NCBI RefSeq assembly: GCF_947077765.1
Contig: NZ_CAMTTF010000003.1
Coordinates: forward strand, 496,001 to 560,000
DNA length: 64,000 bases
Direction: 5' to 3'
Source of the DNA: Salinibacter grassmerensis
GTDB lineage: Bacteria; Bacteroidota; Rhodothermia; Rhodothermales; Salinibacteraceae
Below the pieces are notes generated by a model, which had not been told where the DNA came from, did no database searches, and worked only from the letters and a program-made list of their open reading frames with translations. Of this stretch, positions 17,241-26,582 are shown one piece after another; the first letter of the stretch is position 1; every line of letters begins with the position of its first letter. The position numbers were made by a program, and so were the translations under genes.

Positions 17241-18608
17241 TTACACCTCGCCCGCAGTGCCCTCCGACAGATGGGTCCAGCCTTGAGCGTCATAGCGGGC
17301 CTTCAGGGAAGGGGCGGCGGATGGGGGTGTGTCCGAGAAGGTGTAGGCACTGCGCACGGCGGCCCGAACGGCCCCCAGGTCGGGGCTCCCACCGGCGTGA
17401 AGCCGGGCGAGCACGTCCCCCCCGTCGACCCGATCCCCCGGCTTCTTGAGCTGGGTCAGGCCCGCAACCGGATCGACCGGTGCCTCTTTCGTTTGGCGTC
17501 CGGCCCCGAGTTCCACGGCCGCCTGCCCGATCGAGAGGGCGTCGAGATCCGCGACGTATCCTCCCGCCTCGGGCGGCGCAGTCACCTTGGCCACCGGTGC
17601 GCCATCGGGCCGCGTGTCTGGATCGTCGACGACCGCCGGGGCCCCGTCCTGTGCCTCAACGAGGGCCCGGAACTGGCCCAGGGCCCGTCCGCTCTCGATT
17701 GCCTCTCGGGCCCGTACGCGGCCCTCCGCCGGCGTCTCCGCCTGTCCGCCCAGAGCAATCATCTCACCCGCCAGCCCACGCACGATTTGCATGAGGGGCG
17801 ATTCCGCCTGCTCGCCACGGAGACAGGCGATTGCCTCTCGGATCTCCGGCCAGTTGCCTACGGCCCGGCCCAGCGGCACGTCCATGTTCGTCATGACCGC
17901 CACGACGGGCGTGTCGTGTTCGGCGCCGATGGCGACCAGGGTCTCGGCCAGCGTTCGCGCGTCGGCGTCGGTCTTCATGAAGGCCCCACGCCCGCACTTC
18001 ACGTCGAGCACGAGTGCGTCGTTGCCCTCCGCGAGCTTCTTGCTCATGATGGACGCCGCGATGAGGGGAATCGAGTCAACGGTTGCCGTGACGTCCCGGA
18101 GCGCGTAGATCTTCTTATCGGCGGGGGCCACCTCGCCGGTCTGTCCGGCGATGACCCCGCCCACATTCCCCACTTGCCGCCGATACTGCTCGACGCCCAG
18201 GTCCGTACGGAACCCGGGAATGGATTCGAGCTTGTCGATGGTGCCGCCGGTGTGGCCGAGCCCGCGCCCGCTGAGTTTGGCCACCGGCACGCCGCAGCTG
18301 GCGACGAGGGGCACAAGGATCGGCGACACCTTGTCTCCCACCCCGCCGGTCGAGTGCTTGCCCACCTTGGTGCCCGGCACTGAGGAGAGGTCGATGTGGG
18401 TGCCCGAGTGCAGCATCGCGTCGGTCAGAGCAGCCGCCTCCGCGGGGGAGAGGCCGTTGAGGTACGCCGCCATCAGAAATGCGCTCATCTGATAGTCCGG
18501 TACCTCCCCGTTGGTGTAGCCGTTGATGAGTGCCGCCACGTCGTCGTTCGACAGGGCATCGCCGTCGCGCTTGGCCGCGATGAGGGAAACGGGGTTGACA
18601 CTACTCAT
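17241..18608 (-). CDS. deoA: Pyrimidine-nucleoside (thymidine) phosphorylase
   Basis: This enzyme performs reversible phosphorolysis of thymidine or uridine for nucleoside salvage. The 455-residue protein carries the family signature SGRGLGHTGGTIDKLE. It also has the phosphate-binding GKHSTGGVGDKVS, a central DVKCGRGAFM and a C-terminal domain ending near LKARYDAQGW. The frame extends to 18707, but the ATG at 18608 (MSSVNPVSLIAAKRDG) matches the family start. Both thymidine-specific DeoA and broader Pdp enzymes share these motifs, so specificity is uncertain. It lies upstream of pspA on the same strand with a 66-bp gap and is probably a separate unit. Confidence 0.92.
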   Translation of the reverse strand: MSSVNPVSLIAAKRDGDALSNDDVAALINGYTNGEVPDYQMSAFLMAAYLNGLSPAEAAALTDAMLHSGTHIDLSSVPGTKVGKHSTGGVGDKVSPILVPLVASCGVPVAKLSGRGLGHTGGTIDKLESIPGFRTDLGVEQYRRQVGNVGGVIAGQTGEVAPADKKIYALRDVTATVDSIPLIAASIMSKKLAEGNDALVLDVKCGRGAFMKTDADARTLAETLVAIGAEHDTPVVAVMTNMDVPLGRAVGNWPEIREAIACLRGEQAESPLMQIVRGLAGEMIALGGQAETPAEGRVRAREAIESGRALGQFRALVEAQDGAPAVVDDPDTRPDGAPVAKVTAPPEAGGYVADLDALSIGQAAVELGAGRQTKEAPVDPVAGLTQLKKPGDRVDGGDVLARLHAGGSPDLGAVRAAVRSAYTFSDTPPSAAPSLKARYDAQGWTHLSEGTAGEV

Positions 18609-18698
18609 GCAACGTGGGTGCGATTGTGGGGAGACAAGGGGAAGGGAGGTATGCCCGGATCTGACCGCCGCAACGCCGAGCATCCCCCTCGAAAACGA

Positions 18699-18727
18699 AA
18701 AGGCCACCCGTTCGCACAGGTGACCTT
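18699..18727 (-). terminator. Intrinsic terminator of rpmE2
   Basis: On the minus strand AAGGTCACC pairs with GGTGGCCTT (one mismatch) around a 10-nt loop and is followed by TTCGTTTTC. It lies 25 nt past the L31 stop. Confidence 0.6.
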
Positions 18728-18752
18728 CACTCTTCGAAATGGGGATGGGGGC

Positions 18753-19007
18753 CTATTCGTCGGCAGCGTCCTCCGTCTCCTCATCCTCCCCCTCCTCGTC
18801 ATCGTTGAGCCCGTACCGGCGATTGAACTTCTCGACGCGGCCGGCGGTGTCGACGAACTGACGACGGCCCGTGTAGAAGGGGTGGTTCGTCGAGTCGACT
18901 TCGGTCTCGTACGAGTCGGTCTCCATCGTGGACCGGGTCGTGATTTCAGTGCCATCCGCGAGTTGGATGGTCACTTCGCTGTACTCGGGGTGCAGATCGT
19001 TTTGCAT
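18753..19007 (-). CDS. rpmE2: 50S ribosomal protein L31, cysteine-free type
   Basis: L31 bridges the 50S and 30S subunits. The 84-residue protein has the L31 body (HPEYSEVTIQLADGTE, then STNHPFYTGRRQFVDTAGR, then VEKFNRRYG). It lacks the zinc-binding cysteines of the C-plus form, so it is the zinc-independent (type B-like) version. The C-terminus carries an acidic extension (DDEEGEDEETEDAADE) typical of halophile proteins. It has its own terminator and is divergent from the SAM riboswitch transcript. Confidence 0.93.
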   Translation of the reverse strand: MQNDLHPEYSEVTIQLADGTEITTRSTMETDSYETEVDSTNHPFYTGRRQFVDTAGRVEKFNRRYGLNDDEEGEDEETEDAADE

Positions 19008-19186
19008 AATGGGGCCGTCGGTGGACTCACTCGGTCAGTCGGGAATTATTGTCGACATTGATGCACGGCATCGTTCCCCAAAAGTTTCGGGGACGCATCG
19101 CCCGTGCGTGAAGAACGGGCGAGAGCCCTATGCCCTGGCGCATTGCCCGCTTGAAAACCCGCACCCCGCTCCTTAGACTATTATCG

Positions 19187-19303
19187 TCTCATCGAGAACG
19201 ACTGAGGGAACAGGCCCGATGACGTCGTGGCAACCGGACTCCTCTTCGCGAGGGGTCGCCCTGGTGCCAACTCCTGCCCCGCCCCACGCGGGGACAGATG
19301 AGA
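19187..19303 (+). promoter_or_regulatory. SAM-I (S-box) riboswitch
   Basis: The segment contains the conserved SAM-I landmarks in order. These are P1 5' strand TCTCATC (19187-19193), GAGGGA then GGCCCGATGA, GGCAACC, the joining element GGTGCCAACTCC, and GGACAGATGAGA closing P1 (19297-19303). It lies about 100 nt before the start codon of a Cys/Met-metabolism PLP enzyme, a standard S-box target. SAM binding should repress that gene. Downstream, GCACG-CGAA-CGTGC (19316-19329) may be part of the expression platform. No T-run follows it, so control may be translational. Confidence 0.93.
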
Positions 19304-19400
19304 GGGTTGCTTCAAGCACGCGAACGTGCGTCCTTGAGGTCCTCTGTCGCCGTTTCGGTGAGGCCACCACGCTTCTTCACTCACCGAGACGACTTTTCCC

Positions 19401-20600
19401 ATGGATCTGGACCCGGAAACCACACTCTCCCTCGCTGGGCAGGACCTCGACGACACGTTTAATAGCGTCATACCTCCCCTCTACCAGTCGGCCATCTTTC
19501 AGTTCGAAGATGTCGGCGAGACGAAGGGGTACGACTATACCCGCAGCGGCAATCCGACGCGGGCGGCCCTGGAGGATACGCTGTCCGACCTCGACAGCGG
19601 GGCCGGCGCTGTGGCCTGCGCGACCGGCATGGCCGCCGTGTCGACCGTCACATCGCTCTTCGACGCCGGTGCACACCTAATCTGTGCGCACGACTGCTAC
19701 GGCGGCACGGAGCGCCTCTTTTCTTGTCTCGGCGACCAGGACAAACTTTCCGTCTCGTACGAGGATCTCTCGGATCGCGACGCCCTGGCCGACGCCGTGC
19801 GGCCCGAAACGGAGGCCTTGTGGGTGGAGACACCTTCAAATCCCCTCCTCCGCATCGTCGACCTGGAGGCCCTTTCCACATTTGCCGACGCGCACGACCT
19901 GCTCCTCATCGTCGACAACACCTTTCTCTCCCCACTCCTGCAACGGCCCATCGACTACGGGGCCGATCTCGTGGTGTACTCGACGACGAAGTATCTGAAC
20001 GGCCACTCCGACGTGGTCGGCGGCGCCATCATTGCCCGCACAGAGGCCCTGGCCAACAAAGTCGACTTCATGGCCAATGCGCACGGCACCGTTGCCGCAC
20101 CGTTCGACAGTTGGCTTGTCCTCCGCGGGGCCAAGACCCTCCCGGTTCGGATGCGTCAGCACGAAACCAACGCACGGGCCATCGCGCACTTCTTGGACGA
20201 GCATCCGGCCGTGCAGCACGTCTGCTATCCCGGCCTCCACGACCATCCCGGCCACGAGATTGCACGTGCGCAGCAAAACGGCTACGGCGGCATGGTCTCC
20301 TTCTTCGTCGATGACGCGCAAGTGGACGTCGAAGAGCTGCTCCGCGCGACTGAGGTCTTTGCCCTGGCCGAATCTCTGGGGGGCGTCGAGTCGCTCATCG
20401 AGCACCCGGCCACCATGAGCCACGCCTCCATGGCCCCGGAGCAGCGGGACGAGGCGGGCATTACGGACAGCCTCATCCGTCTCTCCGTCGGCATCGAGTC
20501 GACCGACGACCTGCGGGCGGACCTGAGTCGGGCCCTGACGGCGGCGAGCACCGAGGCGTCAGCAACGGAGCACGACGCACCCGTCTCCACGGAGGCCTGA
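19401..20600 (+). CDS. Cys/Met metabolism PLP-dependent enzyme (cystathionine gamma-synthase/lyase or methionine gamma-lyase family)
   Basis: This fold-type I PLP enzyme of sulfur amino acid metabolism has 399 residues. It shows the family pattern YDYTRSGNPTRAALEDTL, the PLP-stacking ATGMAAVSTVTSLF, DNTFLSPLLQRP, and the Schiff-base lysine in VYSTTKYLNGHSDVVGG. The C-terminal active-site segment is AESLGGVESLIEHPATMSHA. Sequence alone does not separate cystathionine gamma-synthase, gamma-lyase, beta-lyase and O-acylhomoserine sulfhydrylase activities. Control by a SAM-I riboswitch argues for a biosynthetic role towards homocysteine and methionine. It converges on uvrB. Confidence 0.9.
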   Translation: MDLDPETTLSLAGQDLDDTFNSVIPPLYQSAIFQFEDVGETKGYDYTRSGNPTRAALEDTLSDLDSGAGAVACATGMAAVSTVTSLFDAGAHLICAHDCYGGTERLFSCLGDQDKLSVSYEDLSDRDALADAVRPETEALWVETPSNPLLRIVDLEALSTFADAHDLLLIVDNTFLSPLLQRPIDYGADLVVYSTTKYLNGHSDVVGGAIIARTEALANKVDFMANAHGTVAAPFDSWLVLRGAKTLPVRMRQHETNARAIAHFLDEHPAVQHVCYPGLHDHPGHEIARAQQNGYGGMVSFFVDDAQVDVEELLRATEVFALAESLGGVESLIEHPATMSHASMAPEQRDEAGITDSLIRLSVGIESTDDLRADLSRALTAASTEASATEHDAPVSTEA

Positions 20601-20706
20601 GCCTCCGGGCCCTGAGGGCCTGCTGAGAGGGTACGGCCACAGTTGCGGTCAGGGGAATTGGGAGCGCGCGGCCTCCGGCCTCCCCACCGGTCCACTCCCC
20701 GACCGT

Positions 20707-22782
20707 CTACTCTCCATTCTCGGCGAGCTCCTCCTCCAGCTCTTCGATGCTGTCTCGGAGCTCCGCGGCCCGCTCGAACTCCAGGTTCTCGGCGGCCTCT
20801 TCCATTTCCTCCCGCATCTGGTCGATGAGATCCCCCTTCTGGTCCTCCGAGAGGTACTCGACCACCGGGTCGGCCACCTCGCTAGAGAGTTGATCCGGGC
20901 TGCCATAGTGGTGGCGGGAGCCGGACTCTTCTCCCTCACTCTTCTCGTCGGCGATCGCCGTGCCCATCTTAATCTCGTCGGGCGACTTGCGGATCGGCTC
21001 CGGCGTCACGTCGTGCTTCTCGTTGTACTCGAGCTGCCGCTCGCGGCGCCGCTCCGTTTCGTCGATCATCTTCTGCATCGCCTCCGTGATTTCGTCGGCA
21101 TAGAGAATCACCTCTCCATTCACGTTGCGGGCGGCGCGACCGGCCGTCTGGATCAGCGAGGTCTCCGACCGCAGAAAACCCTGCTGATCGGCGTCGAGGA
21201 TGGCCACGAGCGACACCTCGGGTAGGTCCAGCCCCTCCCGCAGGAGATTTACGCCCACGAGAACGTCGTACTCCCCGAGGCGCAGCCCGCGGATGATGTC
21301 AACCCGCTCGAGGGCATCGATGTCGGAGTGCATCCAGCGGACGTCCACCCCGTAGCTGTCCAGGTAGTCGGCCAGATCCTCCGTCATCCGCTTCGTAAGG
21401 GTCGTCACGAGCACCCGCTCGTCCTTCTCGGCGCGTTTGCGAATCTCCTCCATCAGGTCGTCCACCTGATTGCCGGTCGGCCGGACGTCGACCTCGGGGT
21501 CGGGAATGCCGGTGGGGCGCACCACCTGCTCCACGAAGACGCCGCCGCTCTGCTCCAACTCGTAGTCGGCCGGGGTGGCGCTCATGTAGATGGTCTGCGG
21601 CGTCAATTCTTCGAACTCCTCAAACGTGAGGGGCCGGTTGTCGAGGGCCGACGGGAGGCGAAAGCCGTGCTCTACCAGCTTCAGCTTGCGCTGCCGGTCG
21701 CCGTTGTACATGGCGCGCACCTGTGGAATCGTGACGTGGCTCTCATCCACCACCAGCATGAAGTCGTCGGGGAAGTAGTCGAGCAGGCAGTAGGGACGCT
21801 CGCCCGGCTCGCGGCCCGTCAAGTGCCGGGAATAGTTTTCAATGCCCGAGCAGTAGCCGACCTCCTGCATCATCTCGATGTCGAACATGGTCCGCTGCTC
21901 CAGGCGCTGGGCCTCTACCATCTTGCCCTCCTCCCGTAGCACCGCCAGCCGCCAGCGCAGCTCCTCCTTGATGTCGTCGATGGCCTGCTCCAGACGATCT
22001 TCCGGGGTCACAAAGATCTGTGCCGGATACAGCGTAAACTGGTCCACCTCCTCCAGCTCACGCCCGCTCTCTGGCTCGAACAGGGCCAGGCGGTCGATCT
22101 CGTCGCCCCAGAATTCGATTCGGAGGGCGAGCTCTTCGCGGTAGGCCGGGAAGATGTCCACCACATCCCCACGGACCCGAAAGGTCCCGGGGGTGAATTC
22201 AATGTCGTTGCGCTCGTAGAACAGGTCAATAAAGCGCCGCAGCAGGTCATTGCGCTCCACTTCCAGTCCCCGTTTCAGAGGCAAAATCTCTTTCCGAAAT
22301 TCCGCCGGCGAACCGAGCCCGTAGATGCAGGACACGCTCGCCACCACAATAACGTCGTCCCGCCCACTGATAAGTTCGGAGGTAGCCCGGAGCCGTAGCC
22401 GCTCGATGCGGTCGTTGATGGCCACGTCCTTCTCGATGTAGGTGTCGTTGGGGACGATGTACGACTCCGGCTGGTAGTAGTCGTAGTACGAGATGAAGTA
22501 CTCGACCGCGTTGTCGGGAAAAAACTGCTTCAGTTCCCCGTAGAGCTGGGCCGCCAGGGTTTTGTTGTGGCTCATGACGAGGGTCGGTTTGTTCACCTCC
22601 TCAATCGCATTCGCCACGGTAAAGGTCTTGCCTGTTCCAGTGGCCCCAAGCAGCGTCTGGTGCGCATCGCCCCTCCCTATCCCATCCACCAGCTCCTGAA
22701 TCGCCTGGGGCTGGTCGCCCATGGGCTCGAAGTCCGACTCGAGCTGAAACTGATCCGTCCGGTCGTTCAGGACCTCCGTCAT
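20707..22782 (-). CDS. uvrB: Excinuclease ABC subunit B
   Basis: UvrB is the damage-verifying helicase-like subunit of nucleotide excision repair and loads UvrC. The 691-residue protein has the Walker [16 protein letters not shown], the damage-probing beta-hairpin [20 protein letters not shown], and helicase motifs near [10 protein letters not shown] and [16 protein letters not shown]-terminal UVR domain ([20 protein letters not shown]) mediates UvrA/UvrC contact. The length is normal. It is divergent from an unknown gene across about 350 bp. I did not find a convincing LexA box. Confidence 0.97.
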   Translation of the reverse strand: MTEVLNDRTDQFQLESDFEPMGDQPQAIQELVDGIGRGDAHQTLLGATGTGKTFTVANAIEEVNKPTLVMSHNKTLAAQLYGELKQFFPDNAVEYFISYYDYYQPESYIVPNDTYIEKDVAINDRIERLRLRATSELISGRDDVIVVASVSCIYGLGSPAEFRKEILPLKRGLEVERNDLLRRFIDLFYERNDIEFTPGTFRVRGDVVDIFPAYREELALRIEFWGDEIDRLALFEPESGRELEEVDQFTLYPAQIFVTPEDRLEQAIDDIKEELRWRLAVLREEGKMVEAQRLEQRTMFDIEMMQEVGYCSGIENYSRHLTGREPGERPYCLLDYFPDDFMLVVDESHVTIPQVRAMYNGDRQRKLKLVEHGFRLPSALDNRPLTFEEFEELTPQTIYMSATPADYELEQSGGVFVEQVVRPTGIPDPEVDVRPTGNQVDDLMEEIRKRAEKDERVLVTTLTKRMTEDLADYLDSYGVDVRWMHSDIDALERVDIIRGLRLGEYDVLVGVNLLREGLDLPEVSLVAILDADQQGFLRSETSLIQTAGRAARNVNGEVILYADEITEAMQKMIDETERRRERQLEYNEKHDVTPEPIRKSPDEIKMGTAIADEKSEGEESGSRHHYGSPDQLSSEVADPVVEYLSEDQKGDLIDQMREEMEEAAENLEFERAAELRDSIEELEEELAENGE

Positions 22783-23131
22783 GTCCGCAGAGCGGTTGTG
22801 TGCAGGGAAACTGTAGAAAAGCTTGAATCCGCTCGCATCTGTTGGGTTTTGACCGAACCACCAGAAATTGCACCGACGTCATTGTCCACGTTGCGCCTGC
22901 CCCGGAGCCCCCACAGGTTTGGGCGATTCAACAGAGGGTTGCCGTACATTCCAGAACTTGTCGCCGAATCTTGACCGGTTTCTGACAAAGATGTGTGAGC
23001 GTGCCCCTATTTTGGAAGCGGTTCCAGATTATAAAGGATCTCACTTCCATTTTCCATCGGTCTGAGTCGGTAGGTCGGCGCACATCCGCATGCCCGTCCG
23101 CACGCAGCGTACTCCCTACGCTCTCTCCAAC
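22783..23131. other. Intergenic region between uvrB and an unknown gene
   Basis: This divergent promoter region contains an inverted repeat TGGAA-N4-TTCCA (23013-23026) just before an AT-rich TATAAAGG element. I see no RNA gene or additional coding sequence; short frames in it look like shadows. Confidence 0.5.
23013..23026. promoter_or_regulatory. Inverted repeat TGGAAGCGGTTCCA
   Basis: This is a 5-bp perfect inverted repeat around GCGG, similar in form to the AAGCGCTT palindromes at 11.8 kb and 50.0 kb. It sits just upstream of TATAAAGG, so it may be an operator for the plus-strand unknown gene. Confidence 0.3.
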
Positions 23132-23506
23132 ATGCCTACATCCACGGTGTCCTCTCAGTCTGACGAGGCGTCCCCCGATTCTGGTGACTCATTTTCGTCC
23201 GCCAAACTTCCCCTCGACCACCCTGCATCGAGTCTCGAGGAAGCGGTTGAAGAGCTGCGGCGTCGACCCGAAGATGAACTGCGACGAGCCCGGAAGCACC
23301 ACCAGCGTGCTCTCAAGGCCCTTCAAAACGGGGCGTACGAGGCCCTCTCGGAGGAGACGCGCGGACGCCTTACGAATCAGTTCCGCTCCGGCCTGCACGC
23401 CCTGAACCAGGCACTGGACGAGGTGGAAGCGTCCAACGGCTCGGACGAAGGCCCCTCTTCGTCTTCGTCCACTTCACTTGGAGACGTGCTGACGGGACTA
23501 TGGTAG
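23132..23506 (+). CDS. Small acidic protein of unknown function
   Basis: This is a protein of about 124 residues with Ser/Asp-rich termini and a helical core (LEEAVEELRRRPEDELRRAR, HHQRALKALQNGAYEALSEE). It ends in a Ser-rich stretch followed by LGDVLTGLW. There is no signal peptide or membrane helix. An in-frame ATG at 23090 would add a basic 14-residue extension; I prefer the internal ATG because the rest of the protein is acidic. It is divergent from uvrB. I do not recognise the family, and the gene is supported mainly by codon pattern and isolation on this strand. Confidence 0.6.
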   Translation: MPTSTVSSQSDEASPDSGDSFSSAKLPLDHPASSLEEAVEELRRRPEDELRRARKHHQRALKALQNGAYEALSEETRGRLTNQFRSGLHALNQALDEVEASNGSDEGPSSSSSTSLGDVLTGLW

Positions 23507-23532
23507 TCGCCAAATAGGGACTCGCCACGCCC

Positions 23533-25374
23533 CTATTCCGTCACGGACTGGGGCTGAAAGAGAACAAGTCCGCCGCGGGTGCCCCCCACGACGAGGTCTG
23601 TCACGCCATTTCCGTCCAGGTCTCCCCAGGCAGGCGTAGCGTTCTGGGGAATGCCGTCGAGATCAATCGAGGTGGGGGAGCCGAACTTTGGTGCATCAGC
23701 TGTTCCCTCGTTGCGGGCCAGGAGCAGTCCCGCCTCCGTCCCAATGATCAGGTCCAGTGTCCCGTCGCCGGTCACGTCGTGGAGGGTGGGGGCGGCCCGT
23801 CCATCCACCTCAGCGAGGGTCCGCCCCTCTGAGACAAAGTTGGGGGACGCCTCGGATCCCGTGTTGCGGTGGAGCGTGACGTCGCCGCTTGCGGTTCCCA
23901 GTACGAGATCCAGGGCGTCGTTGCCCGTCACGTCTCCCAGGGCCGGCACCAGATTGTTTCCGCCCGACAGGTCGCTCAAGGCCTTGTCCACCGCACTGAA
24001 TGTGCCGTCGCCCTGGTTTTCGTGGTAGGAGAGGGTTCCCTGCCAGGTCCCAAGGACGAGATCATCGGTCCCGTCGCCGTTCAGGTCACCGAGAGCCGGA
24101 GCGTAGCGGTACGCCTCCGGCAGATCAAGTGCCGGTCGTTTTCGGAGGCGACTACTGCCACCGTCACCGGTGGGCGTCAACGGATACACCAGGGAGGTCG
24201 CCCCCTGCGTCGGGTCAATTTTGTTTGCCACGAGCACGTCGGTTTGCCCATCGCCCTGAATGTCCCCAAGCGCCACGGTGCTTTCACTTCCCACATCGAG
24301 CCCCCCGGCAAACTGGCGCGTCCGGAGCTGATATCCATCCGCCGTGTGTTCGTAGAAATAGAAATTGTCCGCGAGGCTACTGTTGGAATCATTTGCCCCC
24401 CCGAGGACCCCGACAAACAAGTCCGGGCGTCCGTTGCCCGACCAGTCGGTAAGGGCGGGGGCGTTGTACCCACTGGTCAGGAGCGGATTCGACGATGGAA
24501 AGCGTTCCGGCTCGCCGCTGAGAACGGGATTTCCGCCCCCCCCCGTGTTCTCGATCAGGAGAAGTCCGGGCTCGAAAAAGTCGCCCCAGAACAAGTCGGA
24601 GTCGCCGTCGCCGTCCAGGTCCGCAAAGGTGAGGGTATTGGCCCCGTGGAGCGACGGCCCCTTCTGGCCCGTCCCGCCAACAATCTTAATCCCTTCAAAT
24701 TCGTCCGCTGCGTGGGCGAACTGGGGCATGCCCTCCGCCGTCTTGCTGACCGACTCGTAGTGCGTGATGGTTCCGTCGAGCCGCCCCAGGAAGAGGTCCA
24801 TCTGGCCGTCGCAGCCGAGATCTGTGACGTTTGGGATGTTTTGGCGATCCGAGAAGATGGGCTCCCCCTCCACCGTCCGCAGCGTGTCGGCGTAAAGCTC
24901 AAATTTCGGCGCCGTGGCCGAGCCGACATTCCGGTAGGCACGGAGGTGGCTGTACGGCTCCTCCGTCAACAGATCGGGCACCCCGTCCTGGTCAAGGTCC
25001 GCAAACCGGTACCATTCGCCGATGTCCAGGTCCCGGTAGTGATCCGTGCGCCACACGAGACGCGACGAGTCCCCTTCGGTGACGTGCTCAAAAAACGCGA
25101 GCTGGCCGGGACGCTCCTGGACGAAGAGGTCCGAGTCCTTGTCCCCGTCAATGTCCACAAACTGCGGGCGCGGCGCGTTGAAGCCGCCGTAGAACGGGTT
25201 TGAGATGACGGCACCGTCGGCGTTGATCACCTCAACGGACGGAGCCACCACGCGCTGGTAGTCGTCCGGAAACGAGGCCGATGAGGCGTCCGACGACACC
25301 GATTGCGAGGACCCGGCACAGCCCGCCAGGAGGATTCCGACGAGACCGACGACAAAGGCACAAGTACGCGGCAT
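23533..25374 (-). CDS. FG-GAP/VCBS-repeat beta-propeller lipoprotein
   Basis: This 613-residue exported lipoprotein has a signal peptide and lipobox (ILLAGC) near residue 18. It contains repeated FG-GAP/VCBS units with calcium-loop-like DxDxDxxxD motifs (DIDGDKDSDLF, DLDQDGVPDLL, DLDGDGDSDLFWGD, DLNGDGTDDLVLG, DLDGNGVTDLVVG), predicting a beta-propeller outside the cytoplasm. The first ATG of the frame follows a TTG and gives MPRTCAFVVG. It is the last of three co-directional secreted propeller genes, 50 bp after the YncE-like gene. Such domains often bind ligands or partners; the substrate is unknown. Confidence 0.85.
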   Translation of the reverse strand: MPRTCAFVVGLVGILLAGCAGSSQSVSSDASSASFPDDYQRVVAPSVEVINADGAVISNPFYGGFNAPRPQFVDIDGDKDSDLFVQERPGQLAFFEHVTEGDSSRLVWRTDHYRDLDIGEWYRFADLDQDGVPDLLTEEPYSHLRAYRNVGSATAPKFELYADTLRTVEGEPIFSDRQNIPNVTDLGCDGQMDLFLGRLDGTITHYESVSKTAEGMPQFAHAADEFEGIKIVGGTGQKGPSLHGANTLTFADLDGDGDSDLFWGDFFEPGLLLIENTGGGGNPVLSGEPERFPSSNPLLTSGYNAPALTDWSGNGRPDLFVGVLGGANDSNSSLADNFYFYEHTADGYQLRTRQFAGGLDVGSESTVALGDIQGDGQTDVLVANKIDPTQGATSLVYPLTPTGDGGSSRLRKRPALDLPEAYRYAPALGDLNGDGTDDLVLGTWQGTLSYHENQGDGTFSAVDKALSDLSGGNNLVPALGDVTGNDALDLVLGTASGDVTLHRNTGSEASPNFVSEGRTLAEVDGRAAPTLHDVTGDGTLDLIIGTEAGLLLARNEGTADAPKFGSPTSIDLDGIPQNATPAWGDLDGNGVTDLVVGGTRGGLVLFQPQSVTE

Positions 25375-25424
25375 CAAGACTACAGGGCTGTCACGTCAGC
25401 GGAGCGAGTGGACGCGCTCACCCG

Positions 25425-26498
25425 CTAGGAGCCGGTGGGCTGTGCTCCGCCAAAGGTGCCAACGCCAGTGGGGTAGGTCCCCACCTCGATCACCTTCACA
25501 ATCTCGTTGGTTTGCGTGTCGATCACCGTCACCGTTCCGGCTTCGGGGTTGTCTCCACGGGGCTCGTAGGTGCCCTCTCGGTTGTTGTTCGACACGAAGA
25601 GATGCCGCCCATCAGCCGAAAGGACCGTGCCGTGGGGCTGAGCGAGGCCGTCGCCCCGAATGGTAGCCTGTACCGACGCGTTGTCAACATCCACCACACT
25701 GATGGAGTGCGATGTCTTGTTCGGGACGTATGCCAGTCCGCTTTGCCGACCGATGACGGGGTGCCACGGCTGATTCCCCACCATCAAGGTGTCGGTCACG
25801 GACAGAGCCGGGGCCTCGCTGGCGTCGAACACGAGGAGCTGTCCTGTCTTCTGTCCCCCGGCAATAAGGGTCGACCCATCGGCCGTCGCCGCAAATTGGA
25901 CTGGGGTCTGGGTCGTCCCGTCCAGTCGGGTCAACTGCGTTTCACGGGTGTCGGTGTTGATGCCCATCAGCTGGTTGGTGCCCAGGCTCGCGATGAAGGC
26001 ATGCTCGCCGTTCGGCGTCACGGCCAGGGGGTGGGGACGCGGAAAAAACGTCCCGACCCGCTCCATGATCTCCATGTTAGACCGTTGGATCATGCCTAGA
26101 CTCTTCGGCGGGTTCACGGCGCTCATCGAACGGCCCGCGTACAGGACATCCTTCGATGGGTCAAGGGCCAGCAGTCCTGGCACCTCGAAGTTATCGAGGC
26201 GGCCGACGACCTCGTTTTGCCGATTCATCTTGAGAATCGTGTTCGCCCCAATTAGGCTCACGTACCAGTGGCTTCCATCGGGCTCGGCCACGACGTGGTG
26301 CGGCTTTGCGTTCTCCGAGAAGCCACGTTCTTTGAGGTCGACGGTCGTCTCGACGGCCATCGACTCCATGTCAATCACCGAGACGGTGGCCTCTCCCTGG
26401 TTGCACACGTATAGCTTCGAACTCGAGGCCTGCCCCCATGCTGGAAGGGTGGCACACAGGAGCATGCCGACGATCAAAACCGAAAGGAAACGACGCAT
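25425..26498 (-). CDS. Secreted YncE-like seven-bladed beta-propeller protein
   Basis: This 357-residue protein has a Sec signal peptide (MRRFLSVLIVGMLLCATLPA, cleavage likely after AWG/Q). Repeated YVTN/YncE-type blades follow (KLYVCNQGEATVSVIDMES, HAFIASLGTNQLMGINTDT, GLAYVPNKTSHSISVVDVD, HLFVSNNNREG). I chose the ATG at 26498 because it starts the signal peptide; the frame is open to 26573. It lies between a choice-of-anchor B protein and an FG-GAP lipoprotein, all on the minus strand. YncE-like proteins are periplasmic or surface binding proteins; no enzyme motif is visible. Confidence 0.82.
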   Translation of the reverse strand: MRRFLSVLIVGMLLCATLPAWGQASSSKLYVCNQGEATVSVIDMESMAVETTVDLKERGFSENAKPHHVVAEPDGSHWYVSLIGANTILKMNRQNEVVGRLDNFEVPGLLALDPSKDVLYAGRSMSAVNPPKSLGMIQRSNMEIMERVGTFFPRPHPLAVTPNGEHAFIASLGTNQLMGINTDTRETQLTRLDGTTQTPVQFAATADGSTLIAGGQKTGQLLVFDASEAPALSVTDTLMVGNQPWHPVIGRQSGLAYVPNKTSHSISVVDVDNASVQATIRGDGLAQPHGTVLSADGRHLFVSNNNREGTYEPRGDNPEAGTVTVIDTQTNEIVKVIEVGTYPTGVGTFGGAQPTGS

Positions 26499-26582
26499 GA
26501 TGGCACGTAAGGCTATTGGTTCCGAAGAATCAACCCAGTGGGGCCACGCAGACTCCGTCTCCGCGGCCCCCAATACCCTACT

